Positions 14,901-23,055 of a DNA stretch of 54,855 bases are shown here, in pieces. The stretch comes from Desulfobacterium sp. (lineage in GTDB: Bacteria > Desulfobacterota > Desulfobacteria > Desulfobacterales > Desulfobacteraceae), in NCBI GenBank assembly GCA_016342325.1, contig JAEINR010000032.1:1-54855 (forward strand), in the 5' to 3' direction. Both the position numbers and the translations under genes were made by a program. The notes beneath the pieces were generated by a model. That model did no database searches, had not been told where the DNA came from, and saw only the letters and a program-made list of their open reading frames with translations. Within the stretch, counting starts at the first letter, position 1, and every line of letters starts with the position of its first letter.

Positions 14901-17900
14901 TCAGGTATCCCGCCGGCAATAAGTTTTGCCTGAAGGTCCTTCACGGCATTGAAGGTTTCAACGGTTATTTTGTACTTTTCCCCATCAGCATTCCTACGGG
15001 ATCTCTTTGCTGTGTCGGTGTAGCCCTTTTCCATGAAAACGACCTGTGAAGCCTTTTCATGGGAATTATAGATTTCTGTGATATTTCTGACAGCCCTGTT
15101 AATCTTGTTGTCAGGATGGTCGGACAAATCCTTATCGTAAAGCCTCACATCAAACCCTGCTTTGGCCGCATCCGTCTCTACCAAAACCGGGTTCCTATTG
15201 TCACCGGATTTCATAATTTCCCGGCGTTCCCGCCCCGATGCGTTTTTGAAAGATCGGGATCTCTCAATGATGCTGTCAAGAATCTCCCGTTGTTGCGGTG
15301 ACATATCGGCTACTTCATTGATGACCTTTTTGTATGGCCGGCCCTTTACGGGTCCAGTGTCCGTTCTTCCATCCAACAATTCAAGCTGTTCTTTTTCCGT
15401 CAAACCTTCGGAGTGCAGGGTTTTTCCTGACTCGGTTTCTCGGGGTACAAATTCCGGCATATCCTCGGCAAAAACGATATCCATATATTGACCAGCGAAC
15501 CTACGAAGTTCAGATACGTTGTGGAATCCGGACAGTCTTGAAACCGATTCGTATTCTCCTGCGGCGTTCCTCTCTACATCCGAGTTGACAGAAGCGAAGG
15601 TGTTGAACCATGCGTCCCACCCAAGGACCCCGGCATCTTCCATCTTATCCGACATGGTATAACGCATGTGGTTGTATATCTCGTTCAGGGTGTTGGTGAT
15701 CGGTGTCCCTGTGAAGATGTGAACGCCTTTGCCACTGTTCATTTCCTTGACATAGGATGTCAAAAAGTTAAGGGCAATACTCTTGTTGTTTGTGGCCGTG
15801 TTCAGCCCCTTGACTTTCATCTTGGTGGAAAGGGGCGGCTTCTTGAACTCATGGGCCTCATCAATGATAAGCATGTCAATCCCGAGCATTTCAAAGGGGA
15901 CGGCATCCTCCCGGCTTGAAGCCAGGGCTTGCTTCTGAATATTCTTAATGATCTTGTTTCGTTGCTTGACAATCTCCTTTGCCGTCGAGGCTCCACGAAC
16001 TTTATTCAACTCTTCTTCATCATCAAGGATTTCGGCAATATCAAAGCCTTCCTCTTCAGCCGATTCGATTGCCGCCGTTTCAAGGGCTTCAATCTCTTCA
16101 GCGGCCAGCCGCATCAATGTTTCTTCTGAGAGGGTTAAACGATCAATCAGGGAGTGTGGCATAATAACGGCATCCCAATCGTCATTGGCGATCTGGTACA
16201 GTTTAGATTGAATGGTCGCAGGAGAGAGGTTATCAAGGTATAAAAGGTTGGAGCCCGGGTACATCTGCTGAATGTCATCCGCAACTGAGGCACTGTTCGC
16301 ATTGTGAGCCAAAATCAACGGCTTTTGGGCGATGCCGTACCGTCTGGATTCAATAGCAAGACCACCCATGGTAAAGGTTTTTCCTGTCCCGACCTCATGG
16401 GCGTATAATCCTCTACCGTTGGCAACCCCACGCCATATGGCGTTTACTTGGTGCATTCTGAGGTTAAATTCATCCTGCCCTATGTTCAACATCATGCCTT
16501 CGAAAGAGAGAAAAGAACCATCATATTCAGGGCTTGCAAAGGCATTCATTATTTCATTGTAATGCTTTTCCAGGGCAACCCGGCGATCAATATCTTTCCA
16601 AACCCAATCTTTTAAGGCTTCCCGGAATTCGTCAACCTTTTCATTCGCAATGGTTGATGCTCCAGTGTCGGTAAACTCGTTACCGTCAAGATCTCTTGCT
16701 TTAATAGTTATTAATTGGCCTGTGAAAGCTGCCCTGGCAACCCTTGTAAAATCGCAAATGATATCACCAGACTCTCTTTTCGGGCTCCAAAGGGACCTTA
16801 CTTCTTCCCTATCGTTAAGCATGCGATTATCGTCAAACTTGACAGACCAGCCAGTATTTGATGGTGTCAAGTGTATCGTGTCAGCTAATCCATCAGGGAG
16901 GTTCAAGGAGTCCTTGAAAAAATCTCTGTAAACATCAGAGGGAATCCAGGTTGCCCCGAGATTCACCTCAATGGAAAAATACGGGACATCCTTCGGAAGG
17001 ATCTTTTTAAGAGCCTCAATATTCCGGGCCATGTCCATGCCTTGCTTTTGTGCGTCTTGCGCTTCTGATAACTTGACTCTAACGTTTCCGGACAGGTAAA
17101 TATCTTTGACCTCAAACAAACCTGAAGGTGTCTCAAAGATGGCATCTTTGTCAAACAGCTCTTTTTTTACATCATCAACGGTTTTGCCTGTCGTCTCAGC
17201 AATGCCCTCAAGGTCAACTACCCTGGCATCCTCATTCCGAGCCATGACAAAGGCATCTGTAACAGACGGGTTTGTGAGAACCTTCCTTGTCCTCTGTGTG
17301 GATTCTGTTAAGACTTTTGACGGGGCGTAGACCGGGGCTTTTTTCGTGCCGGTATTGTTTTCAAGAGCCTCCAGCGCAGGGGCTAAAGGATCTTTTACTT
17401 TTTGGAGGACTTTTAGGCCATAGGAACCATTAATGGAACCCCATTGGTTCGTGAAGTTTTTATAGGCGGCATTCAGGTTCGCCCTTATCCCTTCAACGTT
17501 TGATCCCCCTGTCCTCTCTGTATCCAGGAGATTTCCGTATAGTTTTTTGATTTCAACCAGGGACTTGACCTGGGCCTCCCTGTCTTTTGTCACCTTGGCG
17601 TTTTTTACGGAGTATTTGACCACATCTGACAGCCTGGCCAGCCGCTCACCGGCAACAACGTAAATGTCTCCGTCCTTTGTTACTGTGATGCTATTCTGGC
17701 GTTCTTTGGTATTATTGCTGATATACTTGATGTGATCTACATTGGTACGCTTGGTGACGATATCTGCCGGGAAGTTATCAGCCAGGGAATCCAATTTGCT
17801 CCCATAGCCTCTTTCCCTTTCAACAATCATTCCCATCCGGCCCTGGGTCGTGCCGTGGCCCACGGTCATATTTCCAAGGACATGCTTCGGATTATGGTCC

Positions 17901-20900
17901 CAATATTCATTGACGGTGATCTCTCTCCCGTCAGGGTCCACAAAACCATCCCCATAGGAGTCCTTCAATGGCACCTGCTTTTTCCAAGGAGAAGTAGGTT
18001 CACTGATTTTTCCATCGGGGTGTTTCTGGAAGACTAGGATATCTGCAACAACAGAAGTGCCGGCATATTCTTTGAATGCGCCCATGGGCATCCGGTATGC
18101 GGCAATGAGCTTGCCCCTCTTTTCCATCTGGGTCCGGGCAACGGTGCCTTTCTTGTCCATTGTCCCAGAACTGGTAATGCCGATAACCAGCCCACCCGGC
18201 CTTACCTGATCCAGTGCTTTTACAAAAAAGAAATCGTGCAGGCTTAATGCGTATTTATCGTATCTTCTGGTCGCCGGGCCATCTGCTGCGAAAGGCCAGT
18301 TCCCAACCACCAGGTCATAGAACCCATCTGCGGTTGCGCTTTTTTCATATCCCATCTGCTGGACATTGGCATTCGGATAAAGCATCCGGGCCATGTCTGC
18401 GGTTGTTTCGTCCAGTTCGATACCGGTCAAGTCGCTCTTACTCTTGAAATCCTTGGGCATCAAGCCGAAAAAATTACCGATACCCATGGAGGGTTCCAGC
18501 ACCCGGCCACCCTTGAATCCCAATTTTCTGGCGATTTCCCAAATGGCTGAGACAGTCGGTGGGTCCGTGTAATGGGCGTTGATGATAGAAGCCTGGGCAG
18601 ACCGCCACGCAGATTCCCCAAGGTGTTCCCGCAACCAATCGTTTTCTTTCTGCCAGCCGTCTTTATAAATAGGGGCTTTCCATGATCCCTGAAATAGATC
18701 CTGCCCGAACGATCCCCATCCGATATATCCCGCAATGGCGTCCCGTTCTTCTGCTGTCGGATGCCGGCCATCGTTCATAACCTTGTTGAAGGTTTCAATA
18801 GCTGATTTGTTTTTGGCAAAGCGTTTCTTAGGGGTGCCACCAATCAGTTTTTTAGGGTCATCAATGTGATAATTGCCTAACCTTCTTCCCCGGGCTCCTC
18901 CGGATCCATCAGCAACCACGTTTGAGCCGCTTGTTGATGTGCGTCCGTCCGGGGCATCCCGTCCTTCCACATCTGTTCCTCGGCTTCCATCATCTTGCAC
19001 ACCAGAACGTATGCCGTCTCTTTCAGTATCCCCTGGAGATTGAGTTTCTGAAACATCTTCGGTCGGCTGTGTTGCCACACTTCCACCAGGGTCTTCTGGA
19101 GTTGTGTGTTCCCCTTCACTGGCCACGGTTCTTCCTCGTCCTCCTCGAACCGGGCTGTCTCCTTCAATATCCACGCCTTGAACGTCTTGTCGTCCTTCGT
19201 GATCTTGGTCTTGATCTTCGGCATCCGTATTCCCCTCTATTTCTTCATCAACCCAGCGTTCAAAGTAAGGGGAGGCTTTATGGCTTAATGCCTCCATGGC
19301 CACCGTAACAAATTCGGTGATGGATCGTCCAGTCTCTTGAGCATGTCCCCATGCAATATTCAATTGTTCTTTGATCTGCTGGTAGATATTTTCGTCAGCT
19401 TCTTCGGTGGAAAAGCTACCACGGTCCCCAAGGATGTCGTTGATGTTTTTAAAAGCGTCCATCATCTTGGATGCGGAATCCTTCACGTTGTCAGCGGCAT
19501 GGGACATACGTTCCTTGAGTTCGGCGGCCTTCTCATCCCGACCCCGGGCCTCCTCCTCTTTCTTGGCCTTGGCCTGCTTGGCCCATTCGGCTTTTAACTG
19601 ATCGCCCAGGGCAGAGCTTTTTTTCTTTTTCTTGGGTGCTGCATCCTTTTCAGATTTGTCAACAGTATTAACTGGGGTATCTGAGGGAGGGGTAGTTATT
19701 ACGTCCTCCGTTTTTGGGGCCTTGGGTGCGGTTGAAGGGGCTCCATCGTCAAGCCATTTCGACACCTGCGATGCCGTACCAAGGAAAACGTCCTCACCAT
19801 CCTTGGTAATGAACTTCCGGCCACCCTTCTCGCTCCGGGTGGTGTATCCCTCATCCTTGAGCCTGGCGGTTAGGGTCTTGTCCTTGTCCATGAGTTCTTG
19901 TGCCAGGTTGCCGTGCCCCTCGGTCTTCAAGGGAGTGGTAATAGGTGCCGGCTGTTTCTGAACTTCCCAGTCAAAGAGATAACCCTGCGCCGTGTCCACA
20001 TCAGCCGGGGAAAGTTTCTGGCCCATTTGAGTGTTGAACATCCGTAGGTTGGTCTGATCCCCTCGGGCCTTAGCCTCTTCAATGGCGTTTTTGATCAGCC
20101 AGGCGTGATGCTTTTTAACAGAATTATTCACCGTCCTGGACGTGGCCATGTTGAGTTTGGGGAACGGGGTGGTGTCCCTTCCTGTCATGGTCTTTTTAAC
20201 GTCCTTATGTGATTCGGTAGGAGCAGCGAAGCTCTCAGGCCATGGAGATGTCTGTTTTTGCTCGGGTTCCTTATTTGATGGCTGTTTGACAGAGTTTTGC
20301 TCAATAGGTTGAGCCTTATTCGATAGCCCCTTCCTTTGGAAAAGTTCTTTTATGGCTTGTTCATTGAAAGACAAAAGCCCATCTGACGAGTCCACGTATT
20401 TATCAAAGTCTTTAAAATCGCCTTCAAATTCATAGTAGGTGTCGCCATTTGAATCTTTCCCTTGGATCAACTTTGAACCATTCGGGTGCTCAATGACTTT
20501 ACGGGGCTCTCCAGAGACTTTGTAACTATAGGTCTTGAAGCCATCCCCTGACATTTCATGAGATGCTTTCTCTGGAGGCAGTTTCTTGTCAGCGATGGGT
20601 TCCTCAGACTGAGGGACGACATCAACCGGTTTCAAACTCTTTTCCGAAACAAGGACCTTTTTTCCGTCTGCCCTGGCAACCCACCATGACCCGCTTTTAT
20701 GTTTTTCCTGGAGAGTTCCGGAAAGGGGATCCCCTTTTTTTGTTTCCCATTCAACCAGGCTGCCCTTGGGCAACTCGGCAGGCTTAGCGTCCTCCTTTGG
20801 AGAAGCTTCAGCGGTTTCCCCGTCAGAATTATCAATAACCGGCGTTAAGGGTTTGCTTAAAAAGGTTGATACCTCTTTATCCCCACTTTCTCTCTGTCCT

Positions 20901-23044
20901 GCCAAAGTCTCATATCCAGGACCACCTGTTGTCATCTGGTGAACGACATTTTCAGGAACACCATATTTCTCTGCAAGAGCAACCCTTTTTTCTTTAGTCA
21001 TCCGATCTCTGGTATCAATGGCGTCTTGGGCAATATCAACAGCAAGAGGTGTGAGTGATTTTTCTCCATACCTCATGTTGTTTTGTTTCGCTTTGTCGAG
21101 AAGTCCGTTGCTTATCCTGGTTTCGACTTCAAGAACTTGGTGCCGACTTGGTGCCGACTTAGTGCCAGGGTCTGCTTGAGCCTCTTCATCAAGGGTGTCT
21201 ATAGTCTGGGCATCCTTCCCCGAAAGGGACTCGTCACCGGTTGTTAGCGTCTCATCCTTATATGGGATGTCCGGAAGGTCATCCTCCCCGGGCTTGGTCC
21301 CGTCTTGGTCCTGACTTGGTCCTGACTTGGTCCCAGAAGGATCTTGTCCGGCTTCATACTCAACCTTCAACTCCTCCGCTGTTTTGCCGGTGGTCCCCTG
21401 GGGCAACTCTTCCTTGGCCATGGACATCTGGGCATCAAGGTCTTTCTCAATCTCGGCTAAACTGGCCTCCAGGTCATCACCCAGGGCTTGCAATTCCTCC
21501 ATGTCCATGTTCGTGTCAAATAGGTCCGCTTCCTGGTCGGCAGGCACAGGGGCTTGCTCTGGATTGGCTTCTTTTGCCGGCGGCTCCACTTTCGCTCCTG
21601 GGACCATCTCCCCGCTCCCAGGCGTAGGTGGCTGTTCAACAATGGTTTTATCTTCCGGCAAGGGTTGTGTCTCAAGTGTGGCCGGTCCTGGCTCCTGGGG
21701 TTGCTCCTCCATGCCCTGGACCTTTTTTGCTGCCCCGGCCATGAGCCCGTCATACTCTGCTTGATACTCGGCCAGTTTCTGCTTCTGCCGGTCATTGGGT
21801 TTCTTGAACGCTGACAGATTCTTTATCTTGGCCTCAAGCTCGTTAAGGTGATCCTTTTCCGGGAACATCTCCGCTTCTTTTTCGGCCTCGATGGAATCGA
21901 ACTCTTCCTGGTACAGTTCTTCCTGTAACCCGGTGATATCTTCAGGGCGCAGGCCCTTATATTGCTTCAATGCCTCGGGGTCCTGCTTGAGGGCTTCCAA
22001 TTCTTCAATGGAGAACCCCTGCTCTTTCAGATCGGCCATGGCCATGGCACTTTTCTTGTCCCGGTATTTTCCCACGGCATAGGAGGCTCCACCCATGGTT
22101 CCGGACATCAACATTATCGCCGGCAAAACCTCACGGGCCGATACCATCCAATCTTGAGGGCTGGCAAAGGATCGCATGTCGTCCTCGGGCCGCATACCGA
22201 GCTTGACCTCAACATTGGTTTGCCCGATCTGGGTGGCCGCTTCTGACCCGAGTTCGAACATGACAAAGCCAAGGAGTCCCTTCAACGCTTTTGTGGTGAG
22301 CCCACCGGCTGCCAACCGGGCCATGATTCCGGATTCCACGGCATTGGCAATACCTTCCCATCCCGCTTCGTGTAGTCCGTGCTCCCGGAGGAGATCCGCT
22401 GTTTTCCCGGGGAGCATCTGGGCGAACTCTTGGTCCGTGACCTGGCGGCCTTCCTTTTGATTCAGAAACTCTCTGTATTCCCGAATAAAGCCGTTTCGGT
22501 CCATCCGGTATGCTGCTGCACCGGAAGCCGCTGATCCTGCCACAAAACCGGCAACACCACCTGTTGCGCCACCGATCAATCGAGGGGCAAAGGCGGCACC
22601 CATGGCCGTTACAGAGAAGCCCAGGCTCGAAACACCTTCACGCATCTCACGCCGGGTAACGTTCAGACCGGGAAAAATCTCTTCATCCCCTCCAGGGCCA
22701 TTGATATACTCGTTCTGCTTGTTCCGGTTCCATTCGATGAAAGGGTCCAGTATTCCGTTGCTGGTTTCAGGATCGTCAAAGACTTGGGCAATGGACGAAA
22801 GCGTGTCCGGAATGATCCGGGCGGGGATGCCCAGGGCAACATCCTTAATGGCTCCCATGGTGTTGGTATTTGATTCCTCAGTCTTATACGGGTCAAACAG
22901 GTCTTTTTGAGATCCATACAAATCTCGGTATTTTTCGGAATAATCCCAAAGAGACTTATGCTCCTTTTCAACCGCCTTTTGATCTATCCCGTCAATAACG
23001 GATCTAAGTCCACTATCCAACATTTCTTGCGTTAAAAAAGCCAC
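8975..23044 (-). CDS. Giant polyvalent virion protein: DarB-like methyltransferase-helicase, metalloprotease, C-terminal polyvalent domains
   Basis: 4689 residues from GTG 23044 (AAGGGGTGG upstream). Order: Gly/Ala-rich membrane-active segment about 135-185; long acidic Pro/Glu/Gln linkers to about 1430; N6-adenine methyltransferase with GGRVLEPSMGIGNFFG near 1510 and VVGNWPF near 1580 (an NPPY variant); SNF2 helicase with HEVGTGKTF near 2215, IIDEAHEF near 2390, TGTPITNT, and QRNGRGWRQGN near 2778; HEVAHWLED zinc metalloprotease motif near 3255; a conserved block RPGWHGGDSPMATHIG near 3435; then helical regions and a C-terminal part from about 4200 (FYFLAGRVSSAAINLTNLALG) of the kind called large polyvalent-protein domain 38. 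Methyltransferase-helicase fusions such as P1 DarB protect injected DNA from restriction. The whole probably enters the cell with the DNA; the protease may cut it into parts. Lysis genes follow. Confidence 0.85.
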   Translation of the reverse strand: MAFLTQEMLDSGLRSVIDGIDQKAVEKEHKSLWDYSEKYRDLYGSQKDLFDPYKTEESNTNTMGAIKDVALGIPARIIPDTLSSIAQVFDDPETSNGILDPFIEWNRNKQNEYINGPGGDEEIFPGLNVTRREMREGVSSLGFSVTAMGAAFAPRLIGGATGGVAGFVAGSAASGAAAYRMDRNGFIREYREFLNQKEGRQVTDQEFAQMLPGKTADLLREHGLHEAGWEGIANAVESGIMARLAAGGLTTKALKGLLGFVMFELGSEAATQIGQTNVEVKLGMRPEDDMRSFASPQDWMVSAREVLPAIMLMSGTMGGASYAVGKYRDKKSAMAMADLKEQGFSIEELEALKQDPEALKQYKGLRPEDITGLQEELYQEEFDSIEAEKEAEMFPEKDHLNELEAKIKNLSAFKKPNDRQKQKLAEYQAEYDGLMAGAAKKVQGMEEQPQEPGPATLETQPLPEDKTIVEQPPTPGSGEMVPGAKVEPPAKEANPEQAPVPADQEADLFDTNMDMEELQALGDDLEASLAEIEKDLDAQMSMAKEELPQGTTGKTAEELKVEYEAGQDPSGTKSGPSQDQDGTKPGEDDLPDIPYKDETLTTGDESLSGKDAQTIDTLDEEAQADPGTKSAPSRHQVLEVETRISNGLLDKAKQNNMRYGEKSLTPLAVDIAQDAIDTRDRMTKEKRVALAEKYGVPENVVHQMTTGGPGYETLAGQRESGDKEVSTFLSKPLTPVIDNSDGETAEASPKEDAKPAELPKGSLVEWETKKGDPLSGTLQEKHKSGSWWVARADGKKVLVSEKSLKPVDVVPQSEEPIADKKLPPEKASHEMSGDGFKTYSYKVSGEPRKVIEHPNGSKLIQGKDSNGDTYYEFEGDFKDFDKYVDSSDGLLSFNEQAIKELFQRKGLSNKAQPIEQNSVKQPSNKEPEQKQTSPWPESFAAPTESHKDVKKTMTGRDTTPFPKLNMATSRTVNNSVKKHHAWLIKNAIEEAKARGDQTNLRMFNTQMGQKLSPADVDTAQGYLFDWEVQKQPAPITTPLKTEGHGNLAQELMDKDKTLTARLKDEGYTTRSEKGGRKFITKDGEDVFLGTASQVSKWLDDGAPSTAPKAPKTEDVITTPPSDTPVNTVDKSEKDAAPKKKKKSSALGDQLKAEWAKQAKAKKEEEARGRDEKAAELKERMSHAADNVKDSASKMMDAFKNINDILGDRGSFSTEEADENIYQQIKEQLNIAWGHAQETGRSITEFVTVAMEALSHKASPYFERWVDEEIEGNTDAEDQDQDHEGRQDVQGVDIEGDSPVRGGRGRTVASEGEHTTPEDPGGSVATQPTEDVSETQSPGDTERDGIRSGVQDDGSRGTDVEGRDAPDGRTSTSGSNVVADGSGGARGRRLGNYHIDDPKKLIGGTPKKRFAKNKSAIETFNKVMNDGRHPTAEERDAIAGYIGWGSFGQDLFQGSWKAPIYKDGWQKENDWLREHLGESAWRSAQASIINAHYTDPPTVSAIWEIARKLGFKGGRVLEPSMGIGNFFGLMPKDFKSKSDLTGIELDETTADMARMLYPNANVQQMGYEKSATADGFYDLVVGNWPFAADGPATRRYDKYALSLHDFFFVKALDQVRPGGLVIGITSSGTMDKKGTVARTQMEKRGKLIAAYRMPMGAFKEYAGTSVVADILVFQKHPDGKISEPTSPWKKQVPLKDSYGDGFVDPDGREITVNEYWDHNPKHVLGNMTVGHGTTQGRMGMIVERERGYGSKLDSLADNFPADIVTKRTNVDHIKYISNNTKERQNSITVTKDGDIYVVAGERLARLSDVVKYSVKNAKVTKDREAQVKSLVEIKKLYGNLLDTERTGGSNVEGIRANLNAAYKNFTNQWGSINGSYGLKVLQKVKDPLAPALEALENNTGTKKAPVYAPSKVLTESTQRTRKVLTNPSVTDAFVMARNEDARVVDLEGIAETTGKTVDDVKKELFDKDAIFETPSGLFEVKDIYLSGNVRVKLSEAQDAQKQGMDMARNIEALKKILPKDVPYFSIEVNLGATWIPSDVYRDFFKDSLNLPDGLADTIHLTPSNTGWSVKFDDNRMLNDREEVRSLWSPKRESGDIICDFTRVARAAFTGQLITIKARDLDGNEFTDTGASTIANEKVDEFREALKDWVWKDIDRRVALEKHYNEIMNAFASPEYDGSFLSFEGMMLNIGQDEFNLRMHQVNAIWRGVANGRGLYAHEVGTGKTFTMGGLAIESRRYGIAQKPLILAHNANSASVADDIQQMYPGSNLLYLDNLSPATIQSKLYQIANDDWDAVIMPHSLIDRLTLSEETLMRLAAEEIEALETAAIESAEEEGFDIAEILDDEEELNKVRGASTAKEIVKQRNKIIKNIQKQALASSREDAVPFEMLGIDMLIIDEAHEFKKPPLSTKMKVKGLNTATNNKSIALNFLTSYVKEMNSGKGVHIFTGTPITNTLNEIYNHMRYTMSDKMEDAGVLGWDAWFNTFASVNSDVERNAAGEYESVSRLSGFHNVSELRRFAGQYMDIVFAEDMPEFVPRETESGKTLHSEGLTEKEQLELLDGRTDTGPVKGRPYKKVINEVADMSPQQREILDSIIERSRSFKNASGRERREIMKSGDNRNPVLVETDAAKAGFDVRLYDKDLSDHPDNKINRAVRNITEIYNSHEKASQVVFMEKGYTDTAKRSRRNADGEKYKITVETFNAVKDLQAKLIAGGIPEHQIAVVTGKTTKKKRLAIADAVNKAEIRVVIGLTSTLGTGVNMQENLKAMHHLDAPWMPGELEQRNGRGWRQGNRWNTVLEFRYITNNIDARRWQVLAKKQKLIIDFLRAKDGMRSIEGDALDMNEGNELDDITASFAEAAGDSRILMIEKLKKDIEKLSKKKRLHDMGIVEAKQKLKKNKTKIPEIEKDASKVNSDIVNFETEKQKPFSITVGKKTYTNRKKANVALEKMFIKNHGKRIDNDDGSIVVGHFRGFDIVMEPRWAVAPEYFLDREGYYNVQPVMGSLDSIGRTMGKKAENLAQELEDKHRAVKRFEQVQHETFGQESALQNKEAMLESIQADMAAFPDAPPVWLTQGAPIGTLVYHEGKAYEVEGHRAGAEEFYVMAHKEGDTSAHEVFTYTEVKDINNLPIYEDLTPKTKDTRHPDIGAAGFGQQGLDKAELQEPMYSTATIPGQEVTLQDIQKMFPGQNVGLSPDKSVWVRLKNGAGCQINTVKRLSSGEYQFAIKSGKMGRGGEIAGKYVSNTITLSSDFADTGTLSHEVAHWLEDIGVITQADKIALDGKARALNREGQFKGPWNKDMAENRANLIAQVLADRKAYRGTLVGRIVQKVGDFLDALVNLGHSSTRQVARGMESGSIYSRETEGIEHKDTHYELRTKPEPKKTIKAYKLFKVKKKHPGKLFPLFVGAKDPVGMGLWHDAEIGPMNDKGKVKSTLGPLAFRPGWHGGDSPMATHIGESGDGSSKPQFRPADQVWTEVEMPNDVDWQTEANKRATLTKAGKPIARTAHITDQIPVDGSYRYKTNSNMTGSWIISGAMKINRILTDSEVAAINEELGTADLPRANGAEFDFEAYGFGESQAQYSTVEPKATVTKAEQKKSNKAWKEANDWAKAIFKPEKVKASDKKDLSAIERVMSILSHFKGLDATADKVIDLMLNKTSIKVEKETDLFSSTAGVRGEFDHFTDGILPLMKHKAKYAALNAYIMDRDINQKGWKIRKEDGGWIAQAVKGERIGDIYESEALAEQAAIEHEMAAYPGNDMEKEALKAYRNIVMNSFHHYYDEWLNIIEEAELNGEPIPKVVMETIEGSIEVDIRAALKIMGDRRGYYFPRIRQSGKFEVFASKEGDHSTREYFDSKVMASKRMSDLKAQGYTVSGLKKNTVIPEKMFEGIRDSMAEQAATSQVLSKIPIYKRSLSDLKFNGKLEGNRFILTGSIPFDPAFEKLMESLGGVYVDDMKLTAKGMAYTPQYVFRNPPQDIEKQLVEALFRNAGLNESVNEQFVSDFVQELANQIRSRGSRARMIPRSESTGTDVVKGYEEDLLTATAQLVAGAAGGFAKQTIAQKGYSMMMGMETTWEEFQAKHPGSRDLLKAQEQLKQMVISTPEEVATAGEKKKELAELRKLLFKKEFNSASEAKAILEKVEELQKGSRLKYTNSQQAQALRKEIGRLSAGIWKDYADLVNSSKIDPVKQENLHAELTDSMEDILRNDDAIDRAINKVRAATVFYFLAGRVSSAAINLTNLALGVPGVAKAAGLSFQAVGTNVAKSIKLYGQFKFGSQTLDPAHKALFQAIADKGLDQPKLNQEAFDTLQTKVGKGFDKMMNALMFGFSVTEQINRAATIAGLYKTLAGQAKVDLVNEDGNVNFDLLQRAKELSDDAHGVYERANKPGWMKGEKPAARMLQVPYIFMTFTHNYMLNMAKMGWRGIRDAEIKKPGTWMNDNAQGALWLAFAPTMFGVGSSLGASALITLIGKLMGSDDPEDDFYKYLDTNYGPMAERIARYGVMGIPEHGADLSGSLKMGIPDAGLGAFGSMCGDIWDGARNVTKGFYWRAAEDFSPAFVQNMFEAARKYDQGTTTYSGAPVFYEGKRIKHDELDALLEALSFRPTRSASKLNKLYADKKIKAKYQDMRSDIYMHLKGHFIKPPEKRNPADMMRIRGMVLAYNRRVRDKGVRGRGATYITDKSVKTALRSMSTKKSKR
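21134..21333. repeat. 11-bp direct repeats inside the giant gene
   Basis: Three units GACTTGGTGCC (21134-21166, small changes) and four units ending in TTGGTCC (21290-21333, two exact TGACTTGGTCC). All spaced 11 bp. They encode a disordered TKSGPSQDQDGTK linker. The word is close to TGACTGGTCCC of the array at 6253-6351. Confidence 0.8.
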
Positions 23045-23055
23045 GATGCCACCCC

